This document shows positions 52,267 to 62,555 of a DNA stretch of 64,000 bases, in pieces (position 1 is the first letter of the stretch; every line of letters begins with the position of its first letter). The stretch is taken from the NCBI RefSeq assembly GCF_004011885.1, contig NZ_SBEF01000005.1, forward strand, positions 60,755-124,754, in the 5' to 3' direction. A program made the position numbers and the translations under genes. This DNA is from Serratia microhaemolytica (GTDB taxonomy: Bacteria; Pseudomonadota; Gammaproteobacteria; Enterobacterales; Enterobacteriaceae). The notes below the pieces were generated by a model, which was given only the letters and a program-made list of their open reading frames with translations, had not been told where the DNA came from and ran no database searches.

Positions 52267-53274
52267 ATGATTGAAGCAGATCGCCTGATTTCTGCTGAAC
52301 CGCTGAATGAAGAAGAGGTACTCGACCGCGCCATTCGCCCCAAACTACTGGCAGAGTATATTGGCCAGCCGCAGGTGCGAGAGCAGATGGAGATTTTTAT
52401 TCAGGCGGCTAAACAGCGCGGTGATGCGCTGGATCACCTATTAATCTTTGGCCCACCGGGGTTGGGTAAAACCACACTGGCTAACATTGTTGCCAATGAG
52501 ATGGGGGTGAATTTACGTACCACTTCCGGCCCGGTATTGGAGAAAGCGGGTGATCTGGCGGCGATGTTGACCAATTTGGAACCTCATGACTTGCTGTTTA
52601 TTGATGAGATCCACCGTCTTTCACCGGTCGTTGAAGAAGTGCTCTATCCGGCAATGGAAGATTATCAACTGGACATCATGATTGGTGATGGTCCGGCGGC
52701 ACGCTCGATCAAGATCGACTTGCCCCCGTTTACTTTGGTCGGAGCTACCACAAGGGCAGGTTCACTCACCTCGCCACTGCGTGATCGTTTTGGCATTGTC
52801 CAGCGACTTGAATTTTACCAGGTCGCCGATCTGGAATACATTGTCAGCCGCAGTGCTCGCTGTTTAGGGCTGCCGCTCTCGGCAGAAGGTGCGCATGAAG
52901 TGGCACGCCGAGCGCGTGGCACCCCACGCATTGCTAACCGCTTGTTACGGCGGGTGCGTGATTTTGCCGAGGTACGAGCCAACGGTGTGATGAGCGGTGA
53001 AGTGGCTGCTCAGGCACTCGATATGCTGAATGTCGATGCCGAAGGATTCGACTACATGGATCGCAAACTTTTACTGGCAATCATCGATAAATTTGCCGGT
53101 GGCCCAGTCGGCCTAGATAATCTTGCGGCAGCGATTGGTGAAGAGCGTGACACCATCGAGGATGTGATTGAACCCTATCTAATCCAACAAGGGTTTGTCC
53201 AACGAACACCGCGTGGACGCATCGCTACACAACATGCCTACCGACATTTTAATCTGCTCGATCCGACGCAGTGA
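52267..53274 (+). CDS. ruvB: Holliday junction branch-migration ATPase RuvB
   Basis: AAA+ motor of the RuvAB complex, 335 residues. Walker A is [12 protein letters not shown], Walker [11 protein letters not shown], sensor 1 GATTRAGSL and the arginine finger region LRDRFGI. A C-terminal winged helix ends the protein. In E. coli znuB follows ruvB; here the autotransporter gene does. Confidence 0.97.
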   Translation: MIEADRLISAEPLNEEEVLDRAIRPKLLAEYIGQPQVREQMEIFIQAAKQRGDALDHLLIFGPPGLGKTTLANIVANEMGVNLRTTSGPVLEKAGDLAAMLTNLEPHDLLFIDEIHRLSPVVEEVLYPAMEDYQLDIMIGDGPAARSIKIDLPPFTLVGATTRAGSLTSPLRDRFGIVQRLEFYQVADLEYIVSRSARCLGLPLSAEGAHEVARRARGTPRIANRLLRRVRDFAEVRANGVMSGEVAAQALDMLNVDAEGFDYMDRKLLLAIIDKFAGGPVGLDNLAAAIGEERDTIEDVIEPYLIQQGFVQRTPRGRIATQHAYRHFNLLDPTQ

Positions 53275-53311
53275 ACCGTGAGTCTACAAAACTTTCTTAC
53301 CATATAAATAC

Positions 53312-53342
53312 AACGGCTTACCTCGATTTGAGGTGAGCCGTT
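53312..53342 (+). terminator. Terminator-like hairpin after ruvB
   Basis: AACGGCTTACCTC (53312-53324) pairs with GAGGTGAGCCGTT (53330-53342) with one wobble; only a short T stretch follows. The remaining 230 bases before the autotransporter are AT-rich and should hold its promoter; AAGGGAAAAA precedes its ATG. Confidence 0.65.
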
Positions 53343-53574
53343 TATCCTTCTGCGGTTGCCAGTCACTACGCGTTTCTCCTCTTTTTAATAGCATGATCAT
53401 CTGATTAGCCTGAGCGAGGCGCCAGGCAGGATAACCATGTCGTGATTAAAGATTAAACAGATTTATATAAATTTGACATCGTGATGCCCGATATATTATT
53501 TTGTAAGAACATATAAAGACAGAGTCATCTTTTACACACTTTTTAGCACGAAACACTTTACCAAGGGAAAAATA

Positions 53575-56500
53575 ATGCATTGTTTTAACTCATCTAATCT
53601 CAGGCGCTCGTCCGTTGGTGGGCGCTCTTCTCTGTTACCAAAGCTGTTACCACTGACACAAGTCGCTTTACTGGTGTTCTCCACTTACGCTTTTGCCGAT
53701 GGCAATGGTGCTGGCGCTTCTTCCGCTTATGGTGGTAATGGTGGCTATAGTGGTGCGGGAGGCGGTGGCGGTACTGATGGCCTTGCTGGTGCAAAAGGAG
53801 GCCTGGCCCCCGTAGCTTCAGCGGGAACAGCCAGTGGTAATGGTGGTAAGGGCGCTGATGGTGGGCGTTCAGCTCCCACCACTGACCCCCTCGCGCTTGG
53901 TGGTGCTGGCGGCTTGGTTGGTACTAACGGCAAAGGCGGTAATGGTGCCAATGGACAGGATGCATTCTGTGCTAGCGTCTGTTCCAACGGCTATGGTGCT
54001 GGCGGCGGTGGCGGTGGCGGCGATGGTTTCCACGGCAGTAATCTAAGCAGCATCAGTACTGCAATTACTGGGGGTAATGGCGGTAAAGGTGGTGATTCTG
54101 GTGCTGATGGTGGTAGTGGCGGCGGCGGCGGTGCAGGTGCGGTGCTTAGCGGCAGTGGTACCACCACGACTCAGGGCAGTATCACTGGCGGTAATGGCGG
54201 TAACGGTGGCAGTGGCGGAGCTACTGTGCCGGGTGCGGGTGCCGGCTATGGTGGACATGGTGGTAGCGGCCTCACCAGTAATGGTGTTAGCGTCATCAAC
54301 AATCACACCATCACTGGCGGTAATGGTGGATTGGGTGCGGACTCTCTAGCGACTTCCTATAACAGCGCGGGCGGTTCCGGTGGTGCAGGGGTTAAAGCCA
54401 GCAACATGACCTTGACCAATAACGGCACCATTACTGGTGGTAATGGCGGTAGCAGCACAGCGAACGCGAGACAGAATGGGGTGATCGATCAGGGCGGTGC
54501 AGGTGTCACCGGTTCCAACCTTAATATTATTAACTCTGGCTCGATCAAAGGTGGCTTGGCGGCGGATGGCACTACCCGTGCGAATGCGATCACGTTTACC
54601 AGCGGCACCAATAGCCTACAGTTGGAGCAAGGTTCCACCATTACCGGCAATGTAGTCGGTACGGGTAAAGATAAGTTGATCTTAGGCGGTGACCAAGACA
54701 GCAGCTTCGATCTTTCGAAGGTGGGAAGTAGCACCGCATACCAATATAGCGGTTTTAATCAGTTCGAAAAAAACGGTGACAGCACCTGGACACTGAATAA
54801 TATCGCTGGCGCAGCACAGAACTGGTCACTGCTGGATGGTACCTTGCGACTCAACCAAGCCAACGCATTTAATGGTGGCAGCGCTACGTTGGCGGGCGGA
54901 AATTTGGATATCGCTAGTGGTAACTTTGGTGGTGGCCTGATCTTAGCGGCTGACAACACCGGAACAGTCAATATTACCAGTGGTAACACCACTATTGGCG
55001 GCGCGGTAAGCGGTGCCGGTGATTTGATTAAAACCGGTGCAGGTACCTTAACACTATCGAAAACAGGGAGTTATACCGGTGATACCTTGGTGCAGGAAGG
55101 AACTCTGGCACTGACAGGCGCCAACAGTATTGGCAAGAGTAGCAATGTCAGCATCAACCAGAACGCAACGATCAACACCGGTGCAAATGCACAGCAACTC
55201 AACAACCTGACGGGTGCCGGGTTGCTGCAAGGCAGTGGCAACGTTACCCTGAACAACGATATTGATACCACCTTTGACGGGACAATCCAGGGCGCGCTTA
55301 GCCTGATCAAATCAGGGGTACAGAACTTAACCCTGAAACAAGCAGCAGAACACCTTGGCGGGACACTGATAAATGCCGGTACCCTGACGCTGGAAGCAGT
55401 TAATGCCCTGGCACAGAGCAGCGGAGTGACTATTGCCGACAACGCAACCCTTGACCTGGGCAGCGAACTACAGCAACTGAATAATTTAAGTGGCGCAGGT
55501 GATCTGTTCGGTAGCGCAACGCTGACACTGAACAACACCGCAGACAGCCTGTTTAGCGGTGATCTCACGCTGACTGGTGATGCTGGATTAATCAAAACCG
55601 GCACTGGCGCATTGAGCTTGAATGGTGTTGTTGACTACAGCGGTGATACCAATATTCAAGCGGGTACCTTGACGTTGGGTAGTGCAGATGCTCTTGCAAA
55701 AAGCAGTAATATCAATATCGACCAAAATGCCACACTCAACACCGGCAGCTATCAACAGCAACTGAATAATCTGTCTGGTGCAGGTAATTTGCAAGGTGAT
55801 GGCAGTATCAGCGTGAATAACCTGGTAGATACCACATTCAGTGGTGTGTTTAGTGGCCAAGGTGACTTGATCAAGACAGGCAGTGGTTCACTGACGCTGA
55901 GTGGTGTTAATACCTACAGTGGTGATACACAGATTGAACAAGGCCTGCTAAATCTGCAAGTTGCCAATGCATTGGCACAGAGCCGCAACGTTACTATTGA
56001 TGCTGGCGCTAGCATTAATGGTGGTGGTTTGGCACAACAGTTGGGTAACCTGTCTGGCTCTGGTGATCTGTTAAATAGTGGCGCACTGACACTGAACAAC
56101 AGTGCAGATAGCCTCTATCATGGAGCAATCAATCTCACTGACGGAGCTGGTCTGACTAAAACCGGCACAGGTGAGTTGCAGTTAACCAGCAACAGTCACA
56201 ACCTCTCTGGCGATATCAACGTCAATGAAGGCACGCTGACTTTGGCCAACACCAGCACACTGTCAGTGAATGGTAATTACACCACCGCAGCTAACGCAAC
56301 CACGTCACTGGGTGCCGGTGTACTGGATATCAGTGGCGATCTGATCCAGCAGAGCGGTTCAAAATTAGAAATCAACCTCAGTGAGACCGGCGGTATTAAG
56401 GCGAAGAGTGCTCAGTTGAATCAAAGTACGCTCTCTGTTGCTGGTTTTAGTGATCTCACTTCTCGTGATGCGCTGCTGAAGGCCAGCGATATGGATCAGA

Positions 56501-58701
56501 ACACCTACACGCTGATCGAGACCACTGATGGTATTACTGGTTTTGAATCTACCGATGTCGAGCATCCTGATTTCATGCTGATCGAGCAGAGTTTGGGTAA
56601 CAATGACCGTGACCTGATCCTGGGAACCCGTCTGGCATGGACGGCTGGTAGCAGCCAAGAGTCAACCGGTTCGTTTACCCTGGAAGAGGGTACCGGATTT
56701 AACGTCGATTTAGCATTGAACGATCAAACTGGCGATTTCTCTGGTACCGGCTGGGATGGCAAGAGCCTGACTAAAAATGGCGAGGGGGTACTACAACTCT
56801 CGATGGTTAATGGTTACACCGGTGGCACCACCATCAATGGTGGTATCCTGCAAATATCACAAGATGGCAACTTAGGAGCCAGCAGTGGAGAAGTGACGCT
56901 GAATGGTGGCACGCTACAGGTTGATCAGGGCTTTAATACATCTCGTAATTTCAACCTGTTAGACAACGGCGGTGCGCTGGATGTGGTACAGGGCGAACTC
57001 TCTTTGCAAGGTGCGTTGAGCGGTAACGGTGATCTGGAGAAAAATGGTGCCGGTACCCTGAACCTGCAAGGTGACACTTCTGATTATAGCGGTGATGTGA
57101 ACATCAATCAGGGAACCCTGAACTTGGCCTCTTCACTGTCGGGTTCATTGAGTGGTAGTAATCAAAGTATGCTCAACATCTCTGCTGATAATATCGGTGG
57201 TGATTTGACACTGAACAGTGGTGCTCGTCTGATGATGCAGAGTGCAGCACAATCAATGATGGCGTTCAGTGAAAGCAGCACTCCGACGCTGAATCATTTG
57301 AATGTTAATGGTAATGTCAGCTTTGCGGATGGCGGCATCTATGCGCCGTCGATTGATAGCCAGGGTGCAGCAGATCTGCTCTCTGTCGATGGCAAAGCGA
57401 GCCTTGACGGTGGTCAGCTTGATGTCACTGCGCTACCTGGCACCTACAGTGGCCAGCCAGTGCGTTATCGCGTGCTGAGTGCGGGTGAAGGCATTGACGG
57501 TACTTTTGATAACTACAGCATCTCAAACCCGTTATTGACGATGACACCGGAGTATGAATCGAACGATCTCTACCTGTCGGTATCACGTAACGACACACCA
57601 ATTGACAGCATTGGTGCGACGCCTAACCAGCGTCAGGTTGCCGCAGCGATTGACAGCCTGGATGCCAGTAACCGATTGAATGCAGCTATTGTGGCATTGC
57701 CATCAGCGGAAGAGATCAATGATGCACTGAACCAGCTCGCTGGCGAGATCTATGCTTCACTGAAATCATCAATGGCAGAAGAGACACACTTTATTCGTGA
57801 TGCTGCAAATGCGCGTTTACAGGCAACAGCTAACGGGCAAGGCGCTCAAGCCATTAATAAACAACAGGAAGTGAATTTTGCTGACAATGGCTTGTGGATG
57901 CACGGTTGGGGTTCATGGGGCAAGTTGAACGGCTCAGAACAGACAGGGGCCACGATGGATCGCAACATTGGCGGTTTGCTGATCGGTGGTGACCGAGAAC
58001 TGGCTGACTGGCGTGTGGGTGGGTTGATCGGCTATACCCATACTGAAGCGAAAGTGAAAACGCGCGCTTCAGAAAGTAACGGCAACAACCTGCATTTAGG
58101 TGCTTATGCTGGACGTTCACTTGATCTGCTCAATATCCGTTACGGTGTGATGTATGCCTACTATCACAACAGTGTTGAGCGTTCAATTGACTTCCCAGGC
58201 TACAGCGATCAACTGAAAGCCAACGTCAATGCACATGCACTGCACGGGTTTGCTGAGTTTGCCATGCCGCAGCAGTGGAATGACCTCAGTTGGGAACCGT
58301 ATGCCAATCTTGCTTATGTTTACCTCAACACCGGTAGCTTCCATGAGAGCGGTCAAGAGGCGGCATTGAGTGCCAACAGCCAAAGCAGTGAGAACGCGTT
58401 TACTACCTTGGGTAGCCGCGTGGGTTACCGCCTACAGACTAATGTGCCGGTCGAGTTATCAGCACAACTGGGATGGAAACACGCTTATGGCAAGATTGTA
58501 CCTGAGTCCAAACAGCGTTTTGACGGCAGTACTGATTTTACCGTCTTGGGTGCTCCATTGATGAAAGATGCATTGATCACAGGGGTAAGTGCTCAGTTTG
58601 ATTTGGCGCCAGATATGAAATTGGGAGCATCATATCAAGGTACCTTTGGTGACAAAGGGCGTGAAAATGCGTTGATGGGAACCTTTACCTGGTCGTTTTA
58701 A
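53575..58701 (+). CDS. Large glycine-rich type Va autotransporter
   Basis: A 1708-residue surface protein. A signal peptide (residues 1-41, cut after TYAFA) leads to a very Gly/Asn-rich region (about 42-330) with five ITGGNGG-type units spaced about 40 residues. Four to five autotransporter-associated repeats of about 94 residues follow (roughly 480-890; GAGTLTL..YTGDT..EGTL and QQLNNLSGAG), which fold as a beta-helix. More beta-helix repeats run to about 1250. A C-terminal autotransporter barrel (about 1440-1708) starts near LWMHGWGSWGKL and ends with the terminal aromatic residue typical of outer-membrane barrels (FTWSF). No serine-protease passenger motif is visible, so adhesion or aggregation is more likely than proteolysis; function is inferred. 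It stands alone with its own terminator. Confidence 0.9.
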   Translation: MHCFNSSNLRRSSVGGRSSLLPKLLPLTQVALLVFSTYAFADGNGAGASSAYGGNGGYSGAGGGGGTDGLAGAKGGLAPVASAGTASGNGGKGADGGRSAPTTDPLALGGAGGLVGTNGKGGNGANGQDAFCASVCSNGYGAGGGGGGGDGFHGSNLSSISTAITGGNGGKGGDSGADGGSGGGGGAGAVLSGSGTTTTQGSITGGNGGNGGSGGATVPGAGAGYGGHGGSGLTSNGVSVINNHTITGGNGGLGADSLATSYNSAGGSGGAGVKASNMTLTNNGTITGGNGGSSTANARQNGVIDQGGAGVTGSNLNIINSGSIKGGLAADGTTRANAITFTSGTNSLQLEQGSTITGNVVGTGKDKLILGGDQDSSFDLSKVGSSTAYQYSGFNQFEKNGDSTWTLNNIAGAAQNWSLLDGTLRLNQANAFNGGSATLAGGNLDIASGNFGGGLILAADNTGTVNITSGNTTIGGAVSGAGDLIKTGAGTLTLSKTGSYTGDTLVQEGTLALTGANSIGKSSNVSINQNATINTGANAQQLNNLTGAGLLQGSGNVTLNNDIDTTFDGTIQGALSLIKSGVQNLTLKQAAEHLGGTLINAGTLTLEAVNALAQSSGVTIADNATLDLGSELQQLNNLSGAGDLFGSATLTLNNTADSLFSGDLTLTGDAGLIKTGTGALSLNGVVDYSGDTNIQAGTLTLGSADALAKSSNINIDQNATLNTGSYQQQLNNLSGAGNLQGDGSISVNNLVDTTFSGVFSGQGDLIKTGSGSLTLSGVNTYSGDTQIEQGLLNLQVANALAQSRNVTIDAGASINGGGLAQQLGNLSGSGDLLNSGALTLNNSADSLYHGAINLTDGAGLTKTGTGELQLTSNSHNLSGDINVNEGTLTLANTSTLSVNGNYTTAANATTSLGAGVLDISGDLIQQSGSKLEINLSETGGIKAKSAQLNQSTLSVAGFSDLTSRDALLKASDMDQNTYTLIETTDGITGFESTDVEHPDFMLIEQSLGNNDRDLILGTRLAWTAGSSQESTGSFTLEEGTGFNVDLALNDQTGDFSGTGWDGKSLTKNGEGVLQLSMVNGYTGGTTINGGILQISQDGNLGASSGEVTLNGGTLQVDQGFNTSRNFNLLDNGGALDVVQGELSLQGALSGNGDLEKNGAGTLNLQGDTSDYSGDVNINQGTLNLASSLSGSLSGSNQSMLNISADNIGGDLTLNSGARLMMQSAAQSMMAFSESSTPTLNHLNVNGNVSFADGGIYAPSIDSQGAADLLSVDGKASLDGGQLDVTALPGTYSGQPVRYRVLSAGEGIDGTFDNYSISNPLLTMTPEYESNDLYLSVSRNDTPIDSIGATPNQRQVAAAIDSLDASNRLNAAIVALPSAEEINDALNQLAGEIYASLKSSMAEETHFIRDAANARLQATANGQGAQAINKQQEVNFADNGLWMHGWGSWGKLNGSEQTGATMDRNIGGLLIGGDRELADWRVGGLIGYTHTEAKVKTRASESNGNNLHLGAYAGRSLDLLNIRYGVMYAYYHNSVERSIDFPGYSDQLKANVNAHALHGFAEFAMPQQWNDLSWEPYANLAYVYLNTGSFHESGQEAALSANSQSSENAFTTLGSRVGYRLQTNVPVELSAQLGWKHAYGKIVPESKQRFDGSTDFTVLGAPLMKDALITGVSAQFDLAPDMKLGASYQGTFGDKGRENALMGTFTWSF
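54064..54552 (+). repeat. Glycine-rich repeats of about 40 residues in the autotransporter
   Basis: Units beginning Ile-Thr/Lys-Gly-Gly start at residues 164, 203, 246, 286 and 324. Each begins ITGGNGG (the last is degenerate, IKGG), runs through Gly/Ser/Ala-rich sequence and returns through a short VINNHT- or LTNNGT-type strand. The regular spacing suggests stacked turns. Confidence 0.8.
55036..56250 (+). repeat. Autotransporter-associated beta-helix repeats, about 94 residues each
   Basis: Homologous segments begin near bases 55036, 55322, 55604, 55879 and 56164, a spacing of 275-286 bases. The second copy is the most divergent. Each carries a GTLTL strand, a Gly-Asp turn and the QQLNNLSGAG motif (the last shows only the first part clearly). 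Confidence 0.8.
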
Positions 58702-58741
58702 TTACAGATTGCTCCGGCGAACACTGGGGCAGCAGATAGAG

Positions 58742-58769
58742 AAGGGTGCCATTAGGCACCCTTATTTTT
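58742..58769. terminator. Terminator between the convergent autotransporter gene and pykA
   Basis: AAGGGTGCC (58742-58750) and GGCACCCTT (58755-58763) pair perfectly around ATTA, followed by ATTTTT. Confidence 0.9.
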
Positions 58770-58799
58770 GGCATCAACGTTCAGAAAACGCCGGATATA

Positions 58800-60242
58800 C
58801 TACTCAACACGCAATATTCTGCTGGTATTAGTAGAACCAATGGTTCCCATCACATCGCCTTGGGTAACCAGCACCAAATCTCCAGGCATCAAATAGCCCT
58901 TATCACGCAAACGTTCTACTGCGTCGCTGGCGGCGGCTACGCCATCGCTGTGGCTACCAAAATAAACCGGCGTCACACCACGATAAAGTGCGGTCAGATT
59001 GAGCGTATGTTCATGGCGCGACATGGCAAAAATCGGCAATCCAGAGCTGATACGTGACATCATCAATGCGGTGCGGCCAGACTCGGTCATGGCAATGATT
59101 GCGGTAACACCTTTCAGGTGGTTAGCGGCATACATGGTAGACATGGCAATCGCTTCTTCAACATTATCAAACTGCACATCGAGACGATGTTTCGATACGT
59201 TGATGCTGGGGATTTTTTCCGCGCCCAGACAGACACGAGCCATTGCTGCCACCGTCTCTGCCGGATACTGTCCTGCGGCGGTTTCTGCGGAAAGCATGAC
59301 TGCATCGGTACCATCCAACACCGCATTAGCAACATCCATCACTTCGGCACGGGTTGGCATCGGGCTGGTGATCATCGACTCCATCATCTGGGTGGCTGTG
59401 ATCACGGCACGGTTGAGCGAGCGTGCGCGGCGGATCAGCGCTTTCTGGATACCGACCAGTTCAGGATCGCCAATTTCGACTCCCAGATCACCACGCGCCA
59501 CCATCACCGCATCGGAAGCCAGAATAATATCATCCATGGCCTCTTCACTACTGACCGCTTCTGCACGCTCAACTTTCGCGATGATTTTGGCATGGCAGCC
59601 AGCATCACGCGCTAACCGACGGGCATAATTGATATCTTCTCCAGTGCGAGGAAAAGAGACCGCCAGATAATCAACACCTATTTTTGCTGCAGTAATGATG
59701 TCGGCTTTATCTTTCTCGGTCAGTGTCTCGGCAGATAGCCCCCCGCCTAATTTATTAATGCCCTTGTTATTTGATAGTGAACCGCCGACAGTGACCTCGG
59801 TGAACACTTGTCGCTCAGTGACATTCAGCACCTTGAGTTGTACTCGGCCATCATCCAGCAGCAGCAGATCTCCAGGTACCACATCATTGGGGAGCGCTTT
59901 GTAATCGATCCCGACTTTACTGTGATCACCCTCACCGGTTGACAGTTCGGCATCGAGCAGAAATTTATCCCCAGTATTAAGAAAGATCTTGCCCTCTTTA
60001 AAGGTTGAGATACGAATTTTAGGCCCTTGCAGATCTCCCAGAATAGCAACATGACGACCTAACCTAGCCGCAATTTCACGTACTTTATTCGCGCGGTTCT
60101 GATGATCTTCAACACTACCATGAGAGAAATTAAGCCGGACGACATTAGCGCCAGCGGCAATGATCTTCTCCAGATTATTGTCGCGATCAGTTGCGGGCCC
60201 CAGTGTGGTGACGATTTTGGTTCTTCTTAGCCTTCTCGACAT
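58800..60242 (-). CDS. pykA: Pyruvate kinase II
   Basis: Makes pyruvate and ATP from phosphoenolpyruvate and ADP, 480 residues, identical in length to E. coli PykA. Conserved are the N-terminal [15 protein letters not shown], the catalytic Lys region [23 protein letters not shown] and [11 protein letters not shown]. It fits PykA (AMP/sugar phosphate activated) rather than PykF. lpxM, its normal neighbour, is elsewhere, and hexR is missing on its other side. Confidence 0.96.
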   Translation of the reverse strand: MSRRLRRTKIVTTLGPATDRDNNLEKIIAAGANVVRLNFSHGSVEDHQNRANKVREIAARLGRHVAILGDLQGPKIRISTFKEGKIFLNTGDKFLLDAELSTGEGDHSKVGIDYKALPNDVVPGDLLLLDDGRVQLKVLNVTERQVFTEVTVGGSLSNNKGINKLGGGLSAETLTEKDKADIITAAKIGVDYLAVSFPRTGEDINYARRLARDAGCHAKIIAKVERAEAVSSEEAMDDIILASDAVMVARGDLGVEIGDPELVGIQKALIRRARSLNRAVITATQMMESMITSPMPTRAEVMDVANAVLDGTDAVMLSAETAAGQYPAETVAAMARVCLGAEKIPSINVSKHRLDVQFDNVEEAIAMSTMYAANHLKGVTAIIAMTESGRTALMMSRISSGLPIFAMSRHEHTLNLTALYRGVTPVYFGSHSDGVAAASDAVERLRDKGYLMPGDLVLVTQGDVMGTIGSTNTSRILRVE

Positions 60243-60489
60243 GTATTACCTCATTGACTGGTAAAGAAAAATTGGTGTTGTACGGCACATAGAATAACCA
60301 ATAACCGCAATAATGACCATTTTATCTAGCCAAAAATTTGCTCGGTATGATTTTCAATCTATTGAGCATTGAAGATTCATAGGGTTACCTAATCGAACAG
60401 CAACTGATAGAGTATGACACCGAGATACACAGAGAAATCTATACTTGAGTCATCATTGCAGTGAGAACCCCCTTTACCAGGAGAAAAAG

Positions 60490-61965
60490 ATGGCAGTAAC
60501 CTCAACCGCACAACCATGTGATTTAGTGATTTTCGGGGCGAAAGGGGATTTGGCGCGCCGCAAACTGCTACCTTCGCTGTACCAGCTTGAAAAGGCAGGG
60601 CTGATCCATCCCGACAGCCGCATCATTGGAGTCGGACGTGCTGACTGGGACAAAGTTGCTTATACCAAGGTTGTTGAACAGGCATTGAGCACCTTTCTTA
60701 AAGAGCCAGTCGAACAGCAGTACTGGGAAAAGCTGAGCGCCCGTTTGGATTTCTGTAATCTGGATGTCAATGAGAGCAATAATTTTACTCAACTTGCCAA
60801 AAAGCTGGAGCAGAAGCATCGTGTGACCATCAACTATTTTGCGATGCCGCCCAGCACGTTCGGTGCCATCTGTAAAGGGTTGGCTGAAGCAAAACTGAAT
60901 AAACAGCCAACACGGGTGGTGATGGAGAAACCACTGGGTACCGATCTGCTTTCATCACAGGTAATTAATGACCAGGTTGCTGACTATTTTCATGAGTCAC
61001 AGGTCTATCGTATCGACCACTACCTGGGCAAAGAGACGGTATTAAATCTGCTGGCACTGCGTTTTGCTAATGCGCTGTTCGCCACTAACTGGGATAACCG
61101 CACTATTGATCATGTACAGATCACCGTGGCGGAAGAGGTAGGCATTGAAGGGCGTTGGGGTTATTTTGACCAGGCTGGCCAGATGCGCGACATGATCCAG
61201 AACCACCTGCTGCAAATCCTGACCATGATTGCGATGTCACCACCGGCCGATCTCTCTACCGATCGTATCCGTGATGAAAAAGTGAAAGTGTTGCGTTCAT
61301 TGCGTCGGATTGATCAGAGCAATGTGCGTGAAAACACCGTGCGAGGCCAATATACAGCCGGTTTTGTACAGGGTAAGAAAGTGCCTGGTTATCTGGATGA
61401 AGAGGGGGCAAACAAACATAGCAGTACCGAAACATTTGTTTCGATTCGTGTTGATATCGATAACTGGCAATGGGCTGGCGTGCCATTCTATCTGCGTACT
61501 GGCAAACGTTTGCCGAGTAAATGTTCTGAAGTGGTGGTCTATTTCAAAAGTCCATCATTAAACCTGTTCCGTGGCTCCTACCAACAGCTACCACAGAATA
61601 AGCTGATCATTCGCTTACAGCCGGATGAAGGGATTGAAATTCAGGTGCTGAACAAAGTACCTGGACTTGATCACAAGCATCGGTTACAGACCACCAAACT
61701 TGATCTCAGTTTCTCAGAGACCTTCAGTCAGGCACATGTGGCTGATGCCTACGAGCGGCTACTGTTGGAAACGATGCGTGGCATTCAGTCGCTATTTGTT
61801 CGACGCGATGAAGTGGAAGAAGCATGGAAATGGGTCGATTCGATCATGGAGGCATGGAATACAGATAATGAAGCGCCAAAACCGTATCAAGCGGGCACCT
61901 GGGGGCCGGTCGCATCCGTTGCGATGATCACGCGAGATGGCCGCTCATGGAACGACATTGAGTAG
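60490..61965 (+). CDS. zwf: Glucose-6-phosphate 1-dehydrogenase
   Basis: First step of the oxidative pentose phosphate pathway, making NADPH and 6-phosphogluconolactone. It is 491 residues, the same as E. coli. The NADP motif is FGAKGDLARRKLLPSLYQL, and the substrate site with catalytic His region is VYRIDHYLGKETVLNL. The ATG at 60490 follows AGGAG; an upstream in-frame ATG at 60445 is not needed. It diverges from pykA with only about 250 bases between, and no edd or eda follows. Confidence 0.96.
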   Translation: MAVTSTAQPCDLVIFGAKGDLARRKLLPSLYQLEKAGLIHPDSRIIGVGRADWDKVAYTKVVEQALSTFLKEPVEQQYWEKLSARLDFCNLDVNESNNFTQLAKKLEQKHRVTINYFAMPPSTFGAICKGLAEAKLNKQPTRVVMEKPLGTDLLSSQVINDQVADYFHESQVYRIDHYLGKETVLNLLALRFANALFATNWDNRTIDHVQITVAEEVGIEGRWGYFDQAGQMRDMIQNHLLQILTMIAMSPPADLSTDRIRDEKVKVLRSLRRIDQSNVRENTVRGQYTAGFVQGKKVPGYLDEEGANKHSSTETFVSIRVDIDNWQWAGVPFYLRTGKRLPSKCSEVVVYFKSPSLNLFRGSYQQLPQNKLIIRLQPDEGIEIQVLNKVPGLDHKHRLQTTKLDLSFSETFSQAHVADAYERLLLETMRGIQSLFVRRDEVEEAWKWVDSIMEAWNTDNEAPKPYQAGTWGPVASVAMITRDGRSWNDIE

Positions 61966-62001
61966 CCATCGGGCAGTATGTGAGCACTATTAACGCTAGT
62001 A

Positions 62002-62026
62002 ATTGGGCAAAAGCGCTTTGCCCAAT
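62002..62026 (+). terminator. Hairpin after zwf
   Basis: ATTGGGCAAA (62002-62011) pairs exactly with TTTGCCCAAT (62017-62026). No T-run. The following 530 bases to the LuxR gene become strongly AT-rich, have no convincing ORF and hold a TATAAT at 62274-62279. Confidence 0.5.
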
Positions 62027-62555
62027 ATGCGGTTCAAGCACGCAGCAGCACGGCTTATTTCGTGTTTACTGACAGTAGCGTACTGACTGACACAGCGTAA
62101 AAACTTAACAATAGTAAAACTGTCATCACGTCACGGTGGCACAAACAAACTAAGTTCAATAATTGAGCTATCAAACGTTAAGTATCAGCTTGATATTGCT
62201 TAATCCCCGATGATGATTTCTTTTTTACCGATAATTGCAATATAATAATCTATCAATTTATTTTCATATTATATATAATTCTAGGTTATGATGAGCTGTA
62301 TTGTTTCAGCTTTGGTTTTTGATTAAGAAATTGTTAAGATTTTTTTAGTTAATTATTTGATTTTTAATAAAAAATGAAATAACCCCGCCAAGGTGCGTCA
62401 AAGTAAATATTGGTTGAAATTAAACAGTAGCGATATGAACAAAGATTCTTTAGGATGTATCGGCTAGTCACATGTGGGGGCATGGTTGGATGCATGCAGT
62501 AGGTAACAGTGGCTAGTGGTTTGTTAGGATAACTTGGCTATAAGGAGATTATTGT

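Noticed and set aside
53575..54560. Reading the Gly-rich region as a true PE_PGRS protein
   Set aside because: There is no PE domain, and the C-terminus is a standard autotransporter barrel; only the composition is similar.
62100..62555. lux box upstream of the LuxR gene
   Set aside because: Several ACAGT/ACTGT words occur, but none form a convincing 18-20 base dyad.
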